Assembly (NCBI RefSeq): GCF_021545785.1
Contig: NZ_CP079801.1
Span: 3,530,001 to 3,594,000 of the forward strand
DNA length: 64,000 nt
Source of the DNA: Halopseudomonas maritima
GTDB lineage: Bacteria; Pseudomonadota; Gammaproteobacteria; Pseudomonadales; Pseudomonadaceae
Direction of reading: 5' to 3'
In this document: one piece after another, positions 36,716-45,431 of the stretch
How the letters are laid out: the number at the start of each line of letters is the position of its first letter
Numbering within the stretch: position 1 is the stretch's first letter
The notes under the pieces: model-generated
Seen by the model: the letters and a program-made list of their open reading frames with translations, nothing else
Databases searched by the model: none
Told to the model about the DNA's origin: nothing
Translations under genes and position numbers: made by a program

Positions 36716-38457
36716 TGATAGGCATCCCCCTGTAGCGTGGTGACAGACAGTTCGTGATAGGTATTGAGGCAGGCATGGTGAGCCAGAAACTCATTGAGCA
36801 CCGAGCAAAACAGGTACAGATCGCCGGCGCCGTTATAGCGCTCGGCGTCCAGCTGCAGCTCGGTGCGAATGCCGCGTAGTGGCAGCCCCTGCTGCAAGCG
36901 GGCGACCTGGCGGTGCGCTACCTGCAACAGACCGTCGAGTCGCTGCTGACTGATACGGGCGGCCTGCTGGTCGTGGTGACGTGGCAGGTCATAGGAGCCG
37001 AGCACGCGGCGCAGGGCGCCGATGTCTTCCAGGCTCTGGTAGTTGAGCGCCATGTTGCTGATCAGTCGCCACATGCCATCTTCCTGCAGCGGCGGCGCAT
37101 AGCTGGGGGTCACCCGTCCGATATTGCGAAACTGGACGAACTCGGGGGTGCCATCGCAAGGCAGGCAGATATCGCCCTGCGCCAGACGGGTTGGCAGGTG
37201 ATGGTTGGTGCAGGTCAGCTCGACCGAGAGGGTTTCCTGCTGGTCCTGGCTGTGCTGTGCGAAGCAAAGATAACTGTCGGGGTTATCGCCAAGCAGCGAT
37301 GGGTATTGGCGCAGGCTGTAGCAAGGTGCTGGCTCGCCGTTGCCCAGGCGTCGGTCGTGCTCGAATGACTCGAACGGCGCGTAGCGGCGGTAGCCCATGC
37401 CACCCGGTTTCCAGCCGGTGACCTGGTCCACCGAGAAGATGCCGCAGTGTTCGCCGGAGAGCTCCGCCGGGCGCAGCAGGTACTGGTCTTGCCGGCCGTC
37501 CAGGCGTATGGGCGTCGCGTCGTGGGCAAACAGGTTGACCACGGGGGCGCAATGCAGCCGCAGGTGTTCACGACCAGGGTTGATCTGCCGGCAGCTTGGG
37601 TGGCGCAGTTCAAGTTGCAGGCGCAGGCCGCGGGCCGTTTTCATTGCGCCACCGGACTGCGTTTGTAGTTGGGACAGGCCGGTTAGCTCGACGAACAGGA
37701 ATTTTTCGGCAAAGGCGAAGTATTCCTGCAGGTGGCGGTAGCCGGCAAAGGTGTTGTCGGGGTAGGGCAGCAGCGCCTGGCCAGCGTCAAAACCTGCGGC
37801 TTGCAGCTGGCTACCGGGCAGGTGCAGGCTGCTTCCATCGCTGCCTAGCGGCTGTCCGTCGTTATCCAGTACCTGAGCTTTTATGTCCTGCAGGTGTTGG
37901 GCGAGCAGCAGGTAGAGACTGCGGCTGACATGCTCGTCGCCGGTCAGGTGCAGGCGCAGGGGCTCCAGCGGTAGATCCTGCAAGCTGCCTTCAGCGGTCA
38001 TTCCCAGACGCAGCTCCAGGCGTGCGCCCAGACTGTGGCTGTGATAGCTCACATGCTGAATGTCTAGCGGCAGTAGCCGGGTTTGGCCGGCGGTACGGAA
38101 GCGGCAACGCACACCATCAACCGGACGCGATTCAACAGGGGTGCCGGCGGGCACCAGTAGTTCCGGTTGTGGGCGTTTCAGCGGTTCGAATTGCAACATG
38201 GCAAAGGACGGCAGCGGTCGCATGCAATTGGGCCATAGCAGATGCATCAGCGAGTGGGTTAGTTCGGGTAGCTCGTCGTCCAGCTTCTGTCGCAGTCGGC
38301 CGGTCAGAAAGGCGACCCCTTCGAGCAGGCGCTCTATGTCCGGATCGCTGCTGCTACTGGCCAGATAGGGGGCCAGCGCAGGGTTGCGCTGAGCGAAGTG
38401 ACGGCCTTGCTCGCGCAGGGCGCTGAGTTCGCTTTGATAATAGTGATTGAAAGACAT
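36679..38457 (-). CDS. tssF: T6SS baseplate protein TssF
   Basis: 592 residues, typical for TssF/VasA/ImpG. It begins MSFNHYYQSELSALREQGRHFA and carries the usual SSDPDIERLLEGVAFLTGRLRQKLDDELPE stretch within the first 60 residues and RHHDQQAARISQQRLDGL near the end. Two TssF and one TssG form the baseplate wedge core. It lies 2 bases downstream of tssE. Confidence 0.95.
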   Translation of the reverse strand: MSFNHYYQSELSALREQGRHFAQRNPALAPYLASSSSDPDIERLLEGVAFLTGRLRQKLDDELPELTHSLMHLLWPNCMRPLPSFAMLQFEPLKRPQPELLVPAGTPVESRPVDGVRCRFRTAGQTRLLPLDIQHVSYHSHSLGARLELRLGMTAEGSLQDLPLEPLRLHLTGDEHVSRSLYLLLAQHLQDIKAQVLDNDGQPLGSDGSSLHLPGSQLQAAGFDAGQALLPYPDNTFAGYRHLQEYFAFAEKFLFVELTGLSQLQTQSGGAMKTARGLRLQLELRHPSCRQINPGREHLRLHCAPVVNLFAHDATPIRLDGRQDQYLLRPAELSGEHCGIFSVDQVTGWKPGGMGYRRYAPFESFEHDRRLGNGEPAPCYSLRQYPSLLGDNPDSYLCFAQHSQDQQETLSVELTCTNHHLPTRLAQGDICLPCDGTPEFVQFRNIGRVTPSYAPPLQEDGMWRLISNMALNYQSLEDIGALRRVLGSYDLPRHHDQQAARISQQRLDGLLQVAHRQVARLQQGLPLRGIRTELQLDAERYNGAGDLYLFCSVLNEFLAHHACLNTYHELSVTTLQGDAYQWAPRMGLQPLF

Positions 38458-38459
38458 GC

Positions 38460-38888
38460 TCAGTGCGTTCCGGTTTGCTCTACCTGGGTTTGACCCTGCC
38501 CGTCCAGCTGCACGCAGAAGCGCACGGGGTGTTGTAACTCGGCCATGTTCAAGCGCGCGTGGATATCAAATGTGAGGTGCAAGGGGTCGTCGCCGTTGCT
38601 GTGGCTGACCACCCGAACCTGCTGCAGGCGTGGCTCGTAACGGGTGATAAAACGCTCGATGGCGGCGCGGGCCTGTTGGCGGGTGTCGTGCAGCGACAGG
38701 CGCATGTCGTTCAGCTCTGGCAGGCCGTAGTCCGGCAGCATTTGCACACTGCCGGCGCGGGTGCTGAGCAGGCGCGCCAAGTGGTTGGCGATGGACGCGC
38801 TGACACTGGCCTCGCGTGACTGGGTTCGGCGCGCCTCGACCTTGCCGCCAAGGCGCTCGAACAGGGTGCCATAGGGCTGGGCTGTCAT
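38460..38888 (-). CDS. tssE: T6SS baseplate protein TssE (gp25-like)
   Basis: 142 residues with the gp25/lysozyme-like fold of TssE: LFERLGG near the start, SIANHLARLLSTRAGSVQM, DYGLPELND, and a conserved Glu/Arg region RYEPRLQQV. It links the sheath to the baseplate. The ATG overlaps the tssC stop by one base (TGATG). There is no hcp gene between tssC and tssE, unlike several T6SS loci. Confidence 0.94.
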   Translation of the reverse strand: MTAQPYGTLFERLGGKVEARRTQSREASVSASIANHLARLLSTRAGSVQMLPDYGLPELNDMRLSLHDTRQQARAAIERFITRYEPRLQQVRVVSHSNGDDPLHLTFDIHARLNMAELQHPVRFCVQLDGQGQTQVEQTGTH

Positions 38889-40363
38889 CAGTCACGATCC
38901 AGCTTGCCGACCAGCGACAGGGTGAAGTCGGCCCCCATGTACTTGAAGTGCGGGCGTACACTGAGGCTGACGCGGTACCAGCCTGGCTGCCCGGCCACGT
39001 CCTGCACCTGCACTTCGGCGGCGCGCAGTGGCCGGCGGCCACGGACTTCGGCACTGGGGTTGTCCTGGTCGGCCACGTACTGGCGAATCCACTTGTTCAG
39101 CTCCAGCTCAAGGTCGGTGCGCTCCTTCCATGCACCGATCTGCTCGCGTTGCAGCACCTTCAGGTAATGGGCTAGCCGGTTGACGATGAACAGGTAGGGC
39201 AGCTGAGTGCCGAGACGGAAATTCAACTCGGCGTTTTTGCCTTCTTCGCTATTGCCGAAGAAGCGCGCCTTCTGTGTCGAGTTGGCGGAGAAAAACGCGG
39301 CATTGTCGCTGCCCTTGCGCATGGTCAAGGCGATGAAACCGGCGTCTGCCAGTTCGTACTCGCGGCGGTCAGATACCAGTACTTCGGTCGGGATCTTGGT
39401 TTCGATTTCGCCCATGCTGGCGAAGTGGTGCAGCGGCAGGTCGTCTACTGCGCCACCACTTTGCGGGCCGATAATGTTGGGGCACCAGCGGTAGCGGGCA
39501 AAACTGTCGGTCAGGCGGGTAGCAAAGGTAAAGGCGGTGTTGCCCCACAGGTAGTGCTCATGGCTGTCGCTGACCGATTCGCGGTAGGCGAAGCTGCGCA
39601 CCGGATTGTCTTCAGGGTCATAGGGAGTGCGCAGCAAAAAGCGCGGCAGCGTCAGGCCAACATAGCGGGCGTCTTCACTCTCGCGGAAGCCTTGCCATTT
39701 GGCGAACTGCGGGCCGTCAAAGTGATCCTTTAGGTCTTTCAGGTCGGGCAGGCCGGTGTAGCTGTCCAGGCCGAAGAAGCCGGGGCCGGCGGCAGCGATG
39801 AAGGGGGCATGGGACATGCTGGCCACGCCGGCAACCTGTTGCAGCAGGCGGATGTCCTGGGTGCCTGGGCCGAACTGGTAGTTGGCGATGATGGCGCCGA
39901 CTGGCTGGCCACCAAATTGGCCGTACTCGGCGGTGTAGACATGCTTGTACAGGCCGGACTGGACCAGCTCCGGGCTGTCCTCGAAGTCGTCGAGCAGGTC
40001 TTGCTTGGAGGCGTTGATCAGCTCCAGACGAATGTTCTCGCGAAAGTCGGTGCGCTCGACCAGCAGTTTCAGGCCACGCCAGGCGGACTCCAGTTGCTGG
40101 AAATCGGGGTGGTGCAGAATGCTGTCCATCTGCCGACTGAGTTTGTTGTCGATTTCGGCAATCATGCGGTCGACTAGTGCTTTTTTTACCGGCTCGCTCT
40201 GGTTGTGCGGTTTCAGTAGCTCGCTGATAAAGGCCGAAACGCCGCGACGGGCAATGGCGTAGGATTCGTCTTCAGGGTTGAGGTGGGTTTCGGCAATGAC
40301 GCGATCGAGCAGGCTATCACTGCTCTGGCTGGTGCTTTGCTGTACGGCGGCTTGGATACTCAT
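38888..40363 (-). CDS. tssC: T6SS sheath large subunit TssC (VipB)
   Basis: 491 residues from the ATG at 40363, which has GGAG 8 bases upstream; an open extension to 40435 is not needed. Typical segments are LDRVIAETHLNPEDESYA, FQQLESAWRGLKLLVERTDF, FIAAAGPGFFGLDSY and the C-terminal GWYRVSLSVRPHFKYMGADFTLSLV. TssC pairs with TssB in the contractile sheath. Length is normal. Confidence 0.97.
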   Translation of the reverse strand: MSIQAAVQQSTSQSSDSLLDRVIAETHLNPEDESYAIARRGVSAFISELLKPHNQSEPVKKALVDRMIAEIDNKLSRQMDSILHHPDFQQLESAWRGLKLLVERTDFRENIRLELINASKQDLLDDFEDSPELVQSGLYKHVYTAEYGQFGGQPVGAIIANYQFGPGTQDIRLLQQVAGVASMSHAPFIAAAGPGFFGLDSYTGLPDLKDLKDHFDGPQFAKWQGFRESEDARYVGLTLPRFLLRTPYDPEDNPVRSFAYRESVSDSHEHYLWGNTAFTFATRLTDSFARYRWCPNIIGPQSGGAVDDLPLHHFASMGEIETKIPTEVLVSDRREYELADAGFIALTMRKGSDNAAFFSANSTQKARFFGNSEEGKNAELNFRLGTQLPYLFIVNRLAHYLKVLQREQIGAWKERTDLELELNKWIRQYVADQDNPSAEVRGRRPLRAAEVQVQDVAGQPGWYRVSLSVRPHFKYMGADFTLSLVGKLDRD

Positions 40364-40376
40364 GGGGTGGCTCCGG

Positions 40377-40874
40377 TCAGGCGTTGTCGGCAAGGCCCAG
40401 CTCAGCCAAAACCTGGCTGCGGGCCTGTTCGTCATTGAGCAGCGCTTCGATTGCGCGGCGGAAGGCCGGGGTATTACCCAGCGGCCCCTTGAGGGCCACC
40501 AGTGCCTCGCGCAGTTCCATCAGCTGGCGCAGCTCCGGCACCTGCTGAACCAGGCTGGCGGGGTTGAAGTCGCGCATTGATTGGATATCGAGTTGCACTG
40601 GCAACTCGTCTTCGCTGCCGCTGTCATCTTGCAGGCGGTTGGGCACGGTGAAGGCGAGTGACAGCGCCTGTTTGGCCAGTACGTCGTCGAAGTTGCCGGC
40701 GTCGACGGCGATTGGTTTGCGCTGTTCGATGCTGCGCTCATCCTGACGCTGGGTGAAGTCGCCCAGCACCACGAGCTTGAGCGGCAGCTCGACATCCTGC
40801 TGGACGTCACCGGTGTTGGGTGTGAAGGTGACGTTGACGCGCTCACGCGGGGCGACGCTGCTGTCTTTGGCCAT
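40377..40874 (-). CDS. tssB: T6SS sheath small subunit TssB (VipA)
   Basis: 165 residues beginning MAKDSSVAPRERVNVTFTP, with LPLKLVVLGDFT and SMRDFNPASLVQQVPEL, all standard for TssB. The C-terminal helix that ClpV works on and TssC packs against is present. The start overlaps the tssA stop (TGATG); tssC begins 13 bases after the tssB stop. Confidence 0.97.
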   Translation of the reverse strand: MAKDSSVAPRERVNVTFTPNTGDVQQDVELPLKLVVLGDFTQRQDERSIEQRKPIAVDAGNFDDVLAKQALSLAFTVPNRLQDDSGSEDELPVQLDIQSMRDFNPASLVQQVPELRQLMELREALVALKGPLGNTPAFRRAIEALLNDEQARSQVLAELGLADNA

Positions 40875-42376
40875 CAGGGCTCTCCTTGCATGGCAGGCCG
40901 GACGGCCTGTTCGAGGGTGTGTTCAATGTCCAGCCAGGCCAACTGCTGCTGCAGAGCCTGTTGGCGTTGTTGGTTGGTTTTATCGCGGGGCAGGTTGGCG
41001 CAGCTTTGCTGCAGCAATTGCAGGGTGTCGATCAGTAGCGCTGGCTCCCAAAGCGCCAGCGCCTGGTTGTGCTGCATTTGTTGCCTCAACCCCTCAAGCA
41101 AAGTGCGGGCCTGCTCGGTTTGACCGCTGTGCAGGTGCAGGCGGGCCAGCTCCAGACGGGCGATGACGCGCGGGCGCTCGCCGGGCTGACTACCGAGTTG
41201 TTGGTGCAGTTGAGCTGCGGCGGCGGCGAAACCCTCACGTTGCAGCACCTCCAGCGGCTGAGCGCTACTGGCGGAGGCTGATGCCTCGTCCGGCTGGCGG
41301 CGGGAGCCTTCTTGTCTGGCGGCTAGCCATTGGCGGGTCGCAGTGCTGGCAAAGGGGCTGCCGTCGCTGAATTTCAGCTGTTCCAGACCGGGCAGGTCGC
41401 GCAGTAACTGTTGCACTTGCAACAGGATTTCGTCGGCAGCAGTGTTGGCATTGAGGGCTTGGCAGCATTGCCAGGCCAGGTGGTGGCCATCCAGCCAGAA
41501 GGGCGCACGGCGCAGGCTGTTCTCGATGTCGTGCAGTAACTGGCGGTGATCGCCGTTGGTGATCTGTTGGTGGTAGTAGGCCAGGCGCTCGGCCGGCGGT
41601 GGACGCAGTTGCGTGATGGCCTGATCGTCGTGTTCCGGCACATTGTCCAGACTGGCGCGGCTCAGGCTGCGCATCAGGCGCAGGGCGTGCTGTTCGCGTC
41701 CGCTCTCGCTCAGCCACCACTGCACCAGTGGGGCAGCCATGTCCTGCAGGCGGCGCAGCCGCTGCAGGGCTTCTCGTTCACTGCTGATCGGGCTGTTGTC
41801 GCTGGCGGGCGCAGTGGCTTGTGTGCTGGCTGTTGGCACCGGGGCAGCGGCTGGCTGTGCTGTTGCTGGCGGCTCGGGGCTCTCTAATTGGTCGGCCAGT
41901 TGCTGATAGAGACTGGCGTGCTCTGCGTCTATTGCCAGCAGGGCGTTGGTCAGCTGCTGCAGGCTGGTTTGCAGGTGGCCGCGCAACGGCTCTTCGGTGT
42001 TGATCAGACTGGCGTGCGAGGCCAACTGTCCGTGCAGCCAGCTGAGGGCTGCCAGGCGCCCGCGAGGTCGTTGTGGATAGCTCTCAGGCCAATGGTTGTT
42101 GATCAGCGTTGTTAGCTTTTGCAGGCCATCTATAAGTGCGCTGCTGCCTTGAACCTGAAGGCCGCTCAGGCTGTGCCAGCAGCACAGGTGAAGGTCATGG
42201 CTGCCGGCGAGTAGCTGCGCGCTAATACGCTGAACCTGCTGCCAGTCAGGTTGCTCGGTGTGCAGTGAGGTCAGTTTGCCAATCTCGCGCTCGAGTAGCA
42301 GAAACTCGTCGGTGCCGCGCAGATTCGCGTTGTCCGCGCTGGTGCTGGGGTGCTTTGGGCTGGCTGCTTGCGACAT
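40874..42376 (-). CDS. tssA: T6SS protein TssA, VasJ-type
   Basis: 500 residues from the ATG at 42376 (AGGA at 8 bases); the longer frame to 42475 has no support. The N-terminal ImpA domain (about 20-150: DFLLLEREIGKL-like start, WPESYPQRPRGRLAALSWLHG) is followed by an Ala/Pro/Gln-rich linker (about 175-215) and a long C-terminal VasJ-like helical domain. TssA caps the growing tube and sheath. It is the first gene of the leftward operon, so its upstream region should carry the operon promoter. Confidence 0.9.
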   Translation of the reverse strand: MSQAASPKHPSTSADNANLRGTDEFLLLEREIGKLTSLHTEQPDWQQVQRISAQLLAGSHDLHLCCWHSLSGLQVQGSSALIDGLQKLTTLINNHWPESYPQRPRGRLAALSWLHGQLASHASLINTEEPLRGHLQTSLQQLTNALLAIDAEHASLYQQLADQLESPEPPATAQPAAAPVPTASTQATAPASDNSPISSEREALQRLRRLQDMAAPLVQWWLSESGREQHALRLMRSLSRASLDNVPEHDDQAITQLRPPPAERLAYYHQQITNGDHRQLLHDIENSLRRAPFWLDGHHLAWQCCQALNANTAADEILLQVQQLLRDLPGLEQLKFSDGSPFASTATRQWLAARQEGSRRQPDEASASASSAQPLEVLQREGFAAAAAQLHQQLGSQPGERPRVIARLELARLHLHSGQTEQARTLLEGLRQQMQHNQALALWEPALLIDTLQLLQQSCANLPRDKTNQQRQQALQQQLAWLDIEHTLEQAVRPAMQGEP

Positions 42377-42735
42377 GTTGACGGTCCTGTCCGGTGGCTG
42401 GCGATACGTCCTGTTCGCCATCAAACCCTGATGCCTGGTTTGCCCGCGCATGCTATGGCGGGCTGCGTCGGCCAAGCAAATGCGCAGGCTGTGAACCGGT
42501 TGGCGACCTGCCGAGCAGATCGGCGCGATTGAAATCGTTGTTTTTTATTTTTATTGTTTAAAAGCAATCTCTTATGTTTGGTTTTTTAGGCTGTTTGTAC
42601 GGTTTTAATCCTCACTTCAGACCTGCCTTATCTGTGCGCCAGTCATCATTTACCGGGTGTAGTACTCCGCTGTTACCCGCCGAGCACGGCCTGGGTGCAT
42701 CATCGGGTCTTACTCAAACGCATGGAGGATGCGAC
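42377..42735. other. Intergenic region between divergent tssA and PfpI genes
   Basis: This 359-base gap must hold the promoters of the T6SS operon (leftward) and the PfpI gene (rightward). The stretch about 42535-42610 is markedly AT-rich and T-tracted, as around promoters. I found no convincing sigma-54 or sigma-70 element by eye and no gene. Confidence 0.5.
42724..42728 (+). promoter_or_regulatory. Ribosome binding site fixing the GTG start of the PfpI gene
   Basis: GGAGG lies 7 bases before the GTG at 42736. The frame stays open upstream to 42574, but that extension has no family similarity. Confidence 0.6.
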
Positions 42736-43317
42736 GTGTCGACCAAGAAGATTCTGCTGCTGGCTGGTGATTTCGCTGAAGACTACGAGACCATGGTGCC
42801 GTTTCAGGCGCTGACCATGCTCGGCTACCAGGTTGATGCGGTGTGCCCGGACAAGGCAGCCGGTGATACCGTCAAGACAGCAATCCATGACTTTGAAGGT
42901 GACCAGACCTACACCGAAAAACCTGGCCATCTGTTTGCATTGACCGCTGACTTTGCCAGCGTCAAGGTAGAGGACTACGTAGGCTTGGTGGTGCCCGGTG
43001 GGCGGGCGCCAGAGTATCTGCGATTGAACGAGCGGGCGCTTGAGATTGTGCAGGGCTTTGATGCTGCCGGTAAGCCGATCGCTGCGGTGTGTCACGGTGC
43101 GCAACTGCTGGCGGCGGCAGGTATCCTGCAAGGCCGCGAATGCAGCGCTTACCCTGCTTGCGGGCCTGACGTGCGCATGGCTGGCGGGACCTACATCGAT
43201 ATCCCGGCCGATCAGGTACACGTACAGGGCAACCTGGTAACAGCACCTGCCTGGCCGTCTCACCCCCGTTGGCTGGCGGCCTTCGTCAAGCTGCTCGGTG
43301 CGCGTATCGAGCTGTAA
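42736..43317 (+). CDS. DJ-1/PfpI family protein
   Basis: 193 residues. The DJ-1/PfpI fold has a nucleophile elbow AVCHG with Cys119 and His120, the partner acid about Glu15 (DFAEDYE), and the [10 protein letters not shown] loop (87-96). The family includes glyoxalase/deglycase-type and chaperone-type enzymes; the [10 protein letters not shown] form is closest to the PfpI/YhbO-type branch. Cytoplasmic. It is a single-gene unit followed by the ribbon-helix-helix gene after 35 bases, so the two may be cotranscribed. Confidence 0.85.
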   Translation: MSTKKILLLAGDFAEDYETMVPFQALTMLGYQVDAVCPDKAAGDTVKTAIHDFEGDQTYTEKPGHLFALTADFASVKVEDYVGLVVPGGRAPEYLRLNERALEIVQGFDAAGKPIAAVCHGAQLLAAAGILQGRECSAYPACGPDVRMAGGTYIDIPADQVHVQGNLVTAPAWPSHPRWLAAFVKLLGARIEL

Positions 43318-43352
43318 GTGCAGTAGTCCGTCAACGGCGGCAGGAGAGCAAT

Positions 43353-43664
43353 ATGTGTGAACTCTACGTCAAGGCTGATCCTATTTTGTACGAGTCGCGT
43401 TCGCGCTCGTTGCGCATCCGTGGGGTGGTGACCACGCTGCGACTGGAAAACCAGTTTTGGGACATCCTGCAGGAAATTGCCGAGGTTGACGGCATGACCA
43501 CCAATCAGCTGATAACCAAACTCTACGACGAGGTCATGGAGCTGCGCGGAGAGGTGGTCAACTTCGCTTCCTTTCTGCGCGTCAGTTGCACGCGTTATCT
43601 GGCTCAGCGCGAGGCGCGCGTGGTGCCACTGGCGCTGGTGGGGCGCAGTACAGCACAAGGCTGA
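43353..43664 (+). CDS. Ribbon-helix-helix domain protein (RHH_4 type)
   Basis: 103 residues from the ATG at 43353, with AGGAGAG upstream. The RHH_4 signature is clear: VTTLRLENQFWDILQEIA, then GMTTNQLITKLYDEV and NFASFLRVSCTRYL. Such proteins are predicted DNA binders with a beta-strand/helix/helix core. The target is unknown. Followed by a strong hairpin terminator at 43694. Confidence 0.83.
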   Translation: MCELYVKADPILYESRSRSLRIRGVVTTLRLENQFWDILQEIAEVDGMTTNQLITKLYDEVMELRGEVVNFASFLRVSCTRYLAQREARVVPLALVGRSTAQG

Positions 43665-43693
43665 ATTGCTGCTCAGCTGTACGGTTGGTGGTC

Positions 43694-43720
43694 AACGGCA
43701 TCCTGTTAGGATGCCGTTTT
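43694..43720 (+). terminator. Rho-independent terminator
   Basis: A perfect 10-bp stem (AACGGCATCC, 43694-43703, with 43709-43718) and 5-base loop run into TTTT. It lies 29 bases after the ribbon-helix-helix gene stop and 23 bases before the LysE-type gene start. Confidence 0.82.
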
Positions 43721-43742
43721 CATATGCATGGCGGGATATTTC

Positions 43743-44378
43743 ATGTCGCTCGATACTTGGCTGGCTTTTGTTCTGGCGTGCTGGATTATTAGCCTGTCGC
43801 CAGGTGCTGGCGCCATTGCGTCTATGTCCAGTGGGCTCAATTACGGCTTTGCCAGAGGCTATTGGACGGCCCTGGGGCTGCAGCTTGGCCTGGTGTTGCA
43901 GGTGGCGGTGGTTGCCGCCGGGGTAGGGGCCTTGCTGGCAACCTCGGCGCTGGCCTTTACCCTGATCAAGTGGTTTGGTGTGCTTTATCTGCTTTACTTG
44001 GCGCTGCGTCAGTGGCGGGCTCCGGTTGCGGCCCCGGATACGGCCAGCTTGTCAGGCTCTTTTGCCGCCCGTCCAGGAGGACTGTTGCTGCGTGGGTTTC
44101 TGGTCAATGCCGGCAACCCCAAGGCGGTGGTTTTCATGCTGGCGGTACTGCCGCAATTTCTCGATTTGCAGCAGCCGCTGGCCACCCAATACCTGATTAT
44201 GGCCGCTACCATGATCGCGGTTGATCTGATTGTCATGGCCGGTTACACCGGGCTTGCGGCCAGGCTATTACGTTTGTTGCGCTCGCCGCGCCAGCAGCGC
44301 GCCTTGAATCGCACCTTCGCGGGTTTGTTTGCAGGTGCTGCGGGGGCCTTGACGTTGGTAAGACGCGGCGTCAGCTAA
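43743..44378 (+). CDS. LysE/RhtB family amino-acid exporter
   Basis: 211 residues from the ATG at 43743 (GCGGGA 6 bases upstream); an ATG at 43728 adds five residues. Six hydrophobic segments and the family signature SLSPGAGAIASMSSGLNYG near residues 17-35 are present. NAGNPKAVVFMLAVLPQF in the middle is also typical. These inner-membrane proteins export amino acids or analogues. The 3' end overlaps the convergent AraC-type gene by 8 bases. Confidence 0.9.
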   Translation: MSLDTWLAFVLACWIISLSPGAGAIASMSSGLNYGFARGYWTALGLQLGLVLQVAVVAAGVGALLATSALAFTLIKWFGVLYLLYLALRQWRAPVAAPDTASLSGSFAARPGGLLLRGFLVNAGNPKAVVFMLAVLPQFLDLQQPLATQYLIMAATMIAVDLIVMAGYTGLAARLLRLLRSPRQQRALNRTFAGLFAGAAGALTLVRRGVS

Positions 44379-45249
44379 CGCGGCTTCGGTAGCCTGAAGG
44401 GGGGACGCCCATTGCCTGGCGAAAGCGGTTGCTGAAGTGGCTGGCTGAGCTGAAACCGCAGCGCAGGGCGATCTCCAGCAGGCTGATCTGGCTGTTACGC
44501 AGCAGTTCGCAGGCTAGTGCCAGACGGCGGTTCATCACGTACTGGTGGGGCGCCAAACCGACGCTGCGTTTGAACATACGGGCAAAGTGGTACTCGCTGA
44601 GCTGGCACTGCATTGCCAGCTCAGCCAGTGGCAGCGGCTGATCCAGATGCGCCTCGATGTAATCGAAGACGCGCCGACGCTGATGCGGCGCCAGGCCGCC
44701 GGTAACGCCGGGTACCTGCCAGTTGACCTGGGTGTAGTGGCGCAGCACATGGCTCAGCAGCAGGTTGCTGGCGCTGCTAAGGATGAGCTGGTCGCTGTTG
44801 TCGTGCCAGTTGGCCTGCAGCAGGAAATGGCGGTATAGCAGCGCAATCTGCGGGTCATCGGCAAACAGCCGTTCATTCACACTGAGGTTCAACGGGCTGC
44901 GATCCCACGTCTGCTCAGCCAGTTGGCGCAGGTGTTGATCGGTGAAATACAGGTGAACAAAAGACAGTGGGCCGCGTATGTCCCAGGTGGAGCTGTACTG
45001 CTGGGGCAGCAGGCAGAGGCGGTCCGGCCCTCCGCCATTGTGCCAGCCGTCGGCAGCCCTGAAGTAAGACTGATAGCCGTCGGCAGTGTACAGACTGAGG
45101 GTGTGGTGGTCGGCATTTTCCAGTGCAATCAGGTCCTGCTCGTTGTACCAGGCAGCCAGCCCCGTGCCGTTACCCAACTGCGCATGGTTGAGCAGGCGGG
45201 CGTTGTGCTGGCGCAGACTGTCAAATACCTCAAACCTGTCGTCTGTCAT
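44371..45249 (-). CDS. AraC family transcriptional regulator
   Basis: 292 residues from the ATG at 45249; the open frame above it overlaps the divergent transporter and is unlikely to be used. An N-terminal cupin-like effector domain (CLLPQQYSSTWDIRGPLSFVHLYF) precedes a C-terminal double helix-turn-helix (LAELAMQCQLSEYHFARMFKRSVGLAPHQYV and ISLLEIALRCGFSSASHFSNRFRQAMGVPPSGYR). It is divergent from an EamA transporter gene, its likely target. Confidence 0.9.
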   Translation of the reverse strand: MTDDRFEVFDSLRQHNARLLNHAQLGNGTGLAAWYNEQDLIALENADHHTLSLYTADGYQSYFRAADGWHNGGGPDRLCLLPQQYSSTWDIRGPLSFVHLYFTDQHLRQLAEQTWDRSPLNLSVNERLFADDPQIALLYRHFLLQANWHDNSDQLILSSASNLLLSHVLRHYTQVNWQVPGVTGGLAPHQRRRVFDYIEAHLDQPLPLAELAMQCQLSEYHFARMFKRSVGLAPHQYVMNRRLALACELLRNSQISLLEIALRCGFSSASHFSNRFRQAMGVPPSGYRSRVS

Positions 45250-45431
45250 CGTGCTGCTCGCCGTACCGTTGTCTGTTGTGCATGGTAAGCCTGCCGGTGG
45301 TACGCGCCAATAGGCGGGTAGTCTGAGGGCTAAATAAACCGCAGCAATCTGCAAGTCGACGCAAGAGGATGCAAGCGCCGGCGCAGGTTGATCGGGATAC
45401 TGGGCATCGGTTATCTGATTGGGGAAGGGGA

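Noticed and set aside
42377..42735. Sigma-54 promoter for the T6SS operon
   Set aside because: I scanned the minus strand for GG-N10-GC. The only spacing match (near 42490-42505) fits the consensus poorly, so I do not annotate it.
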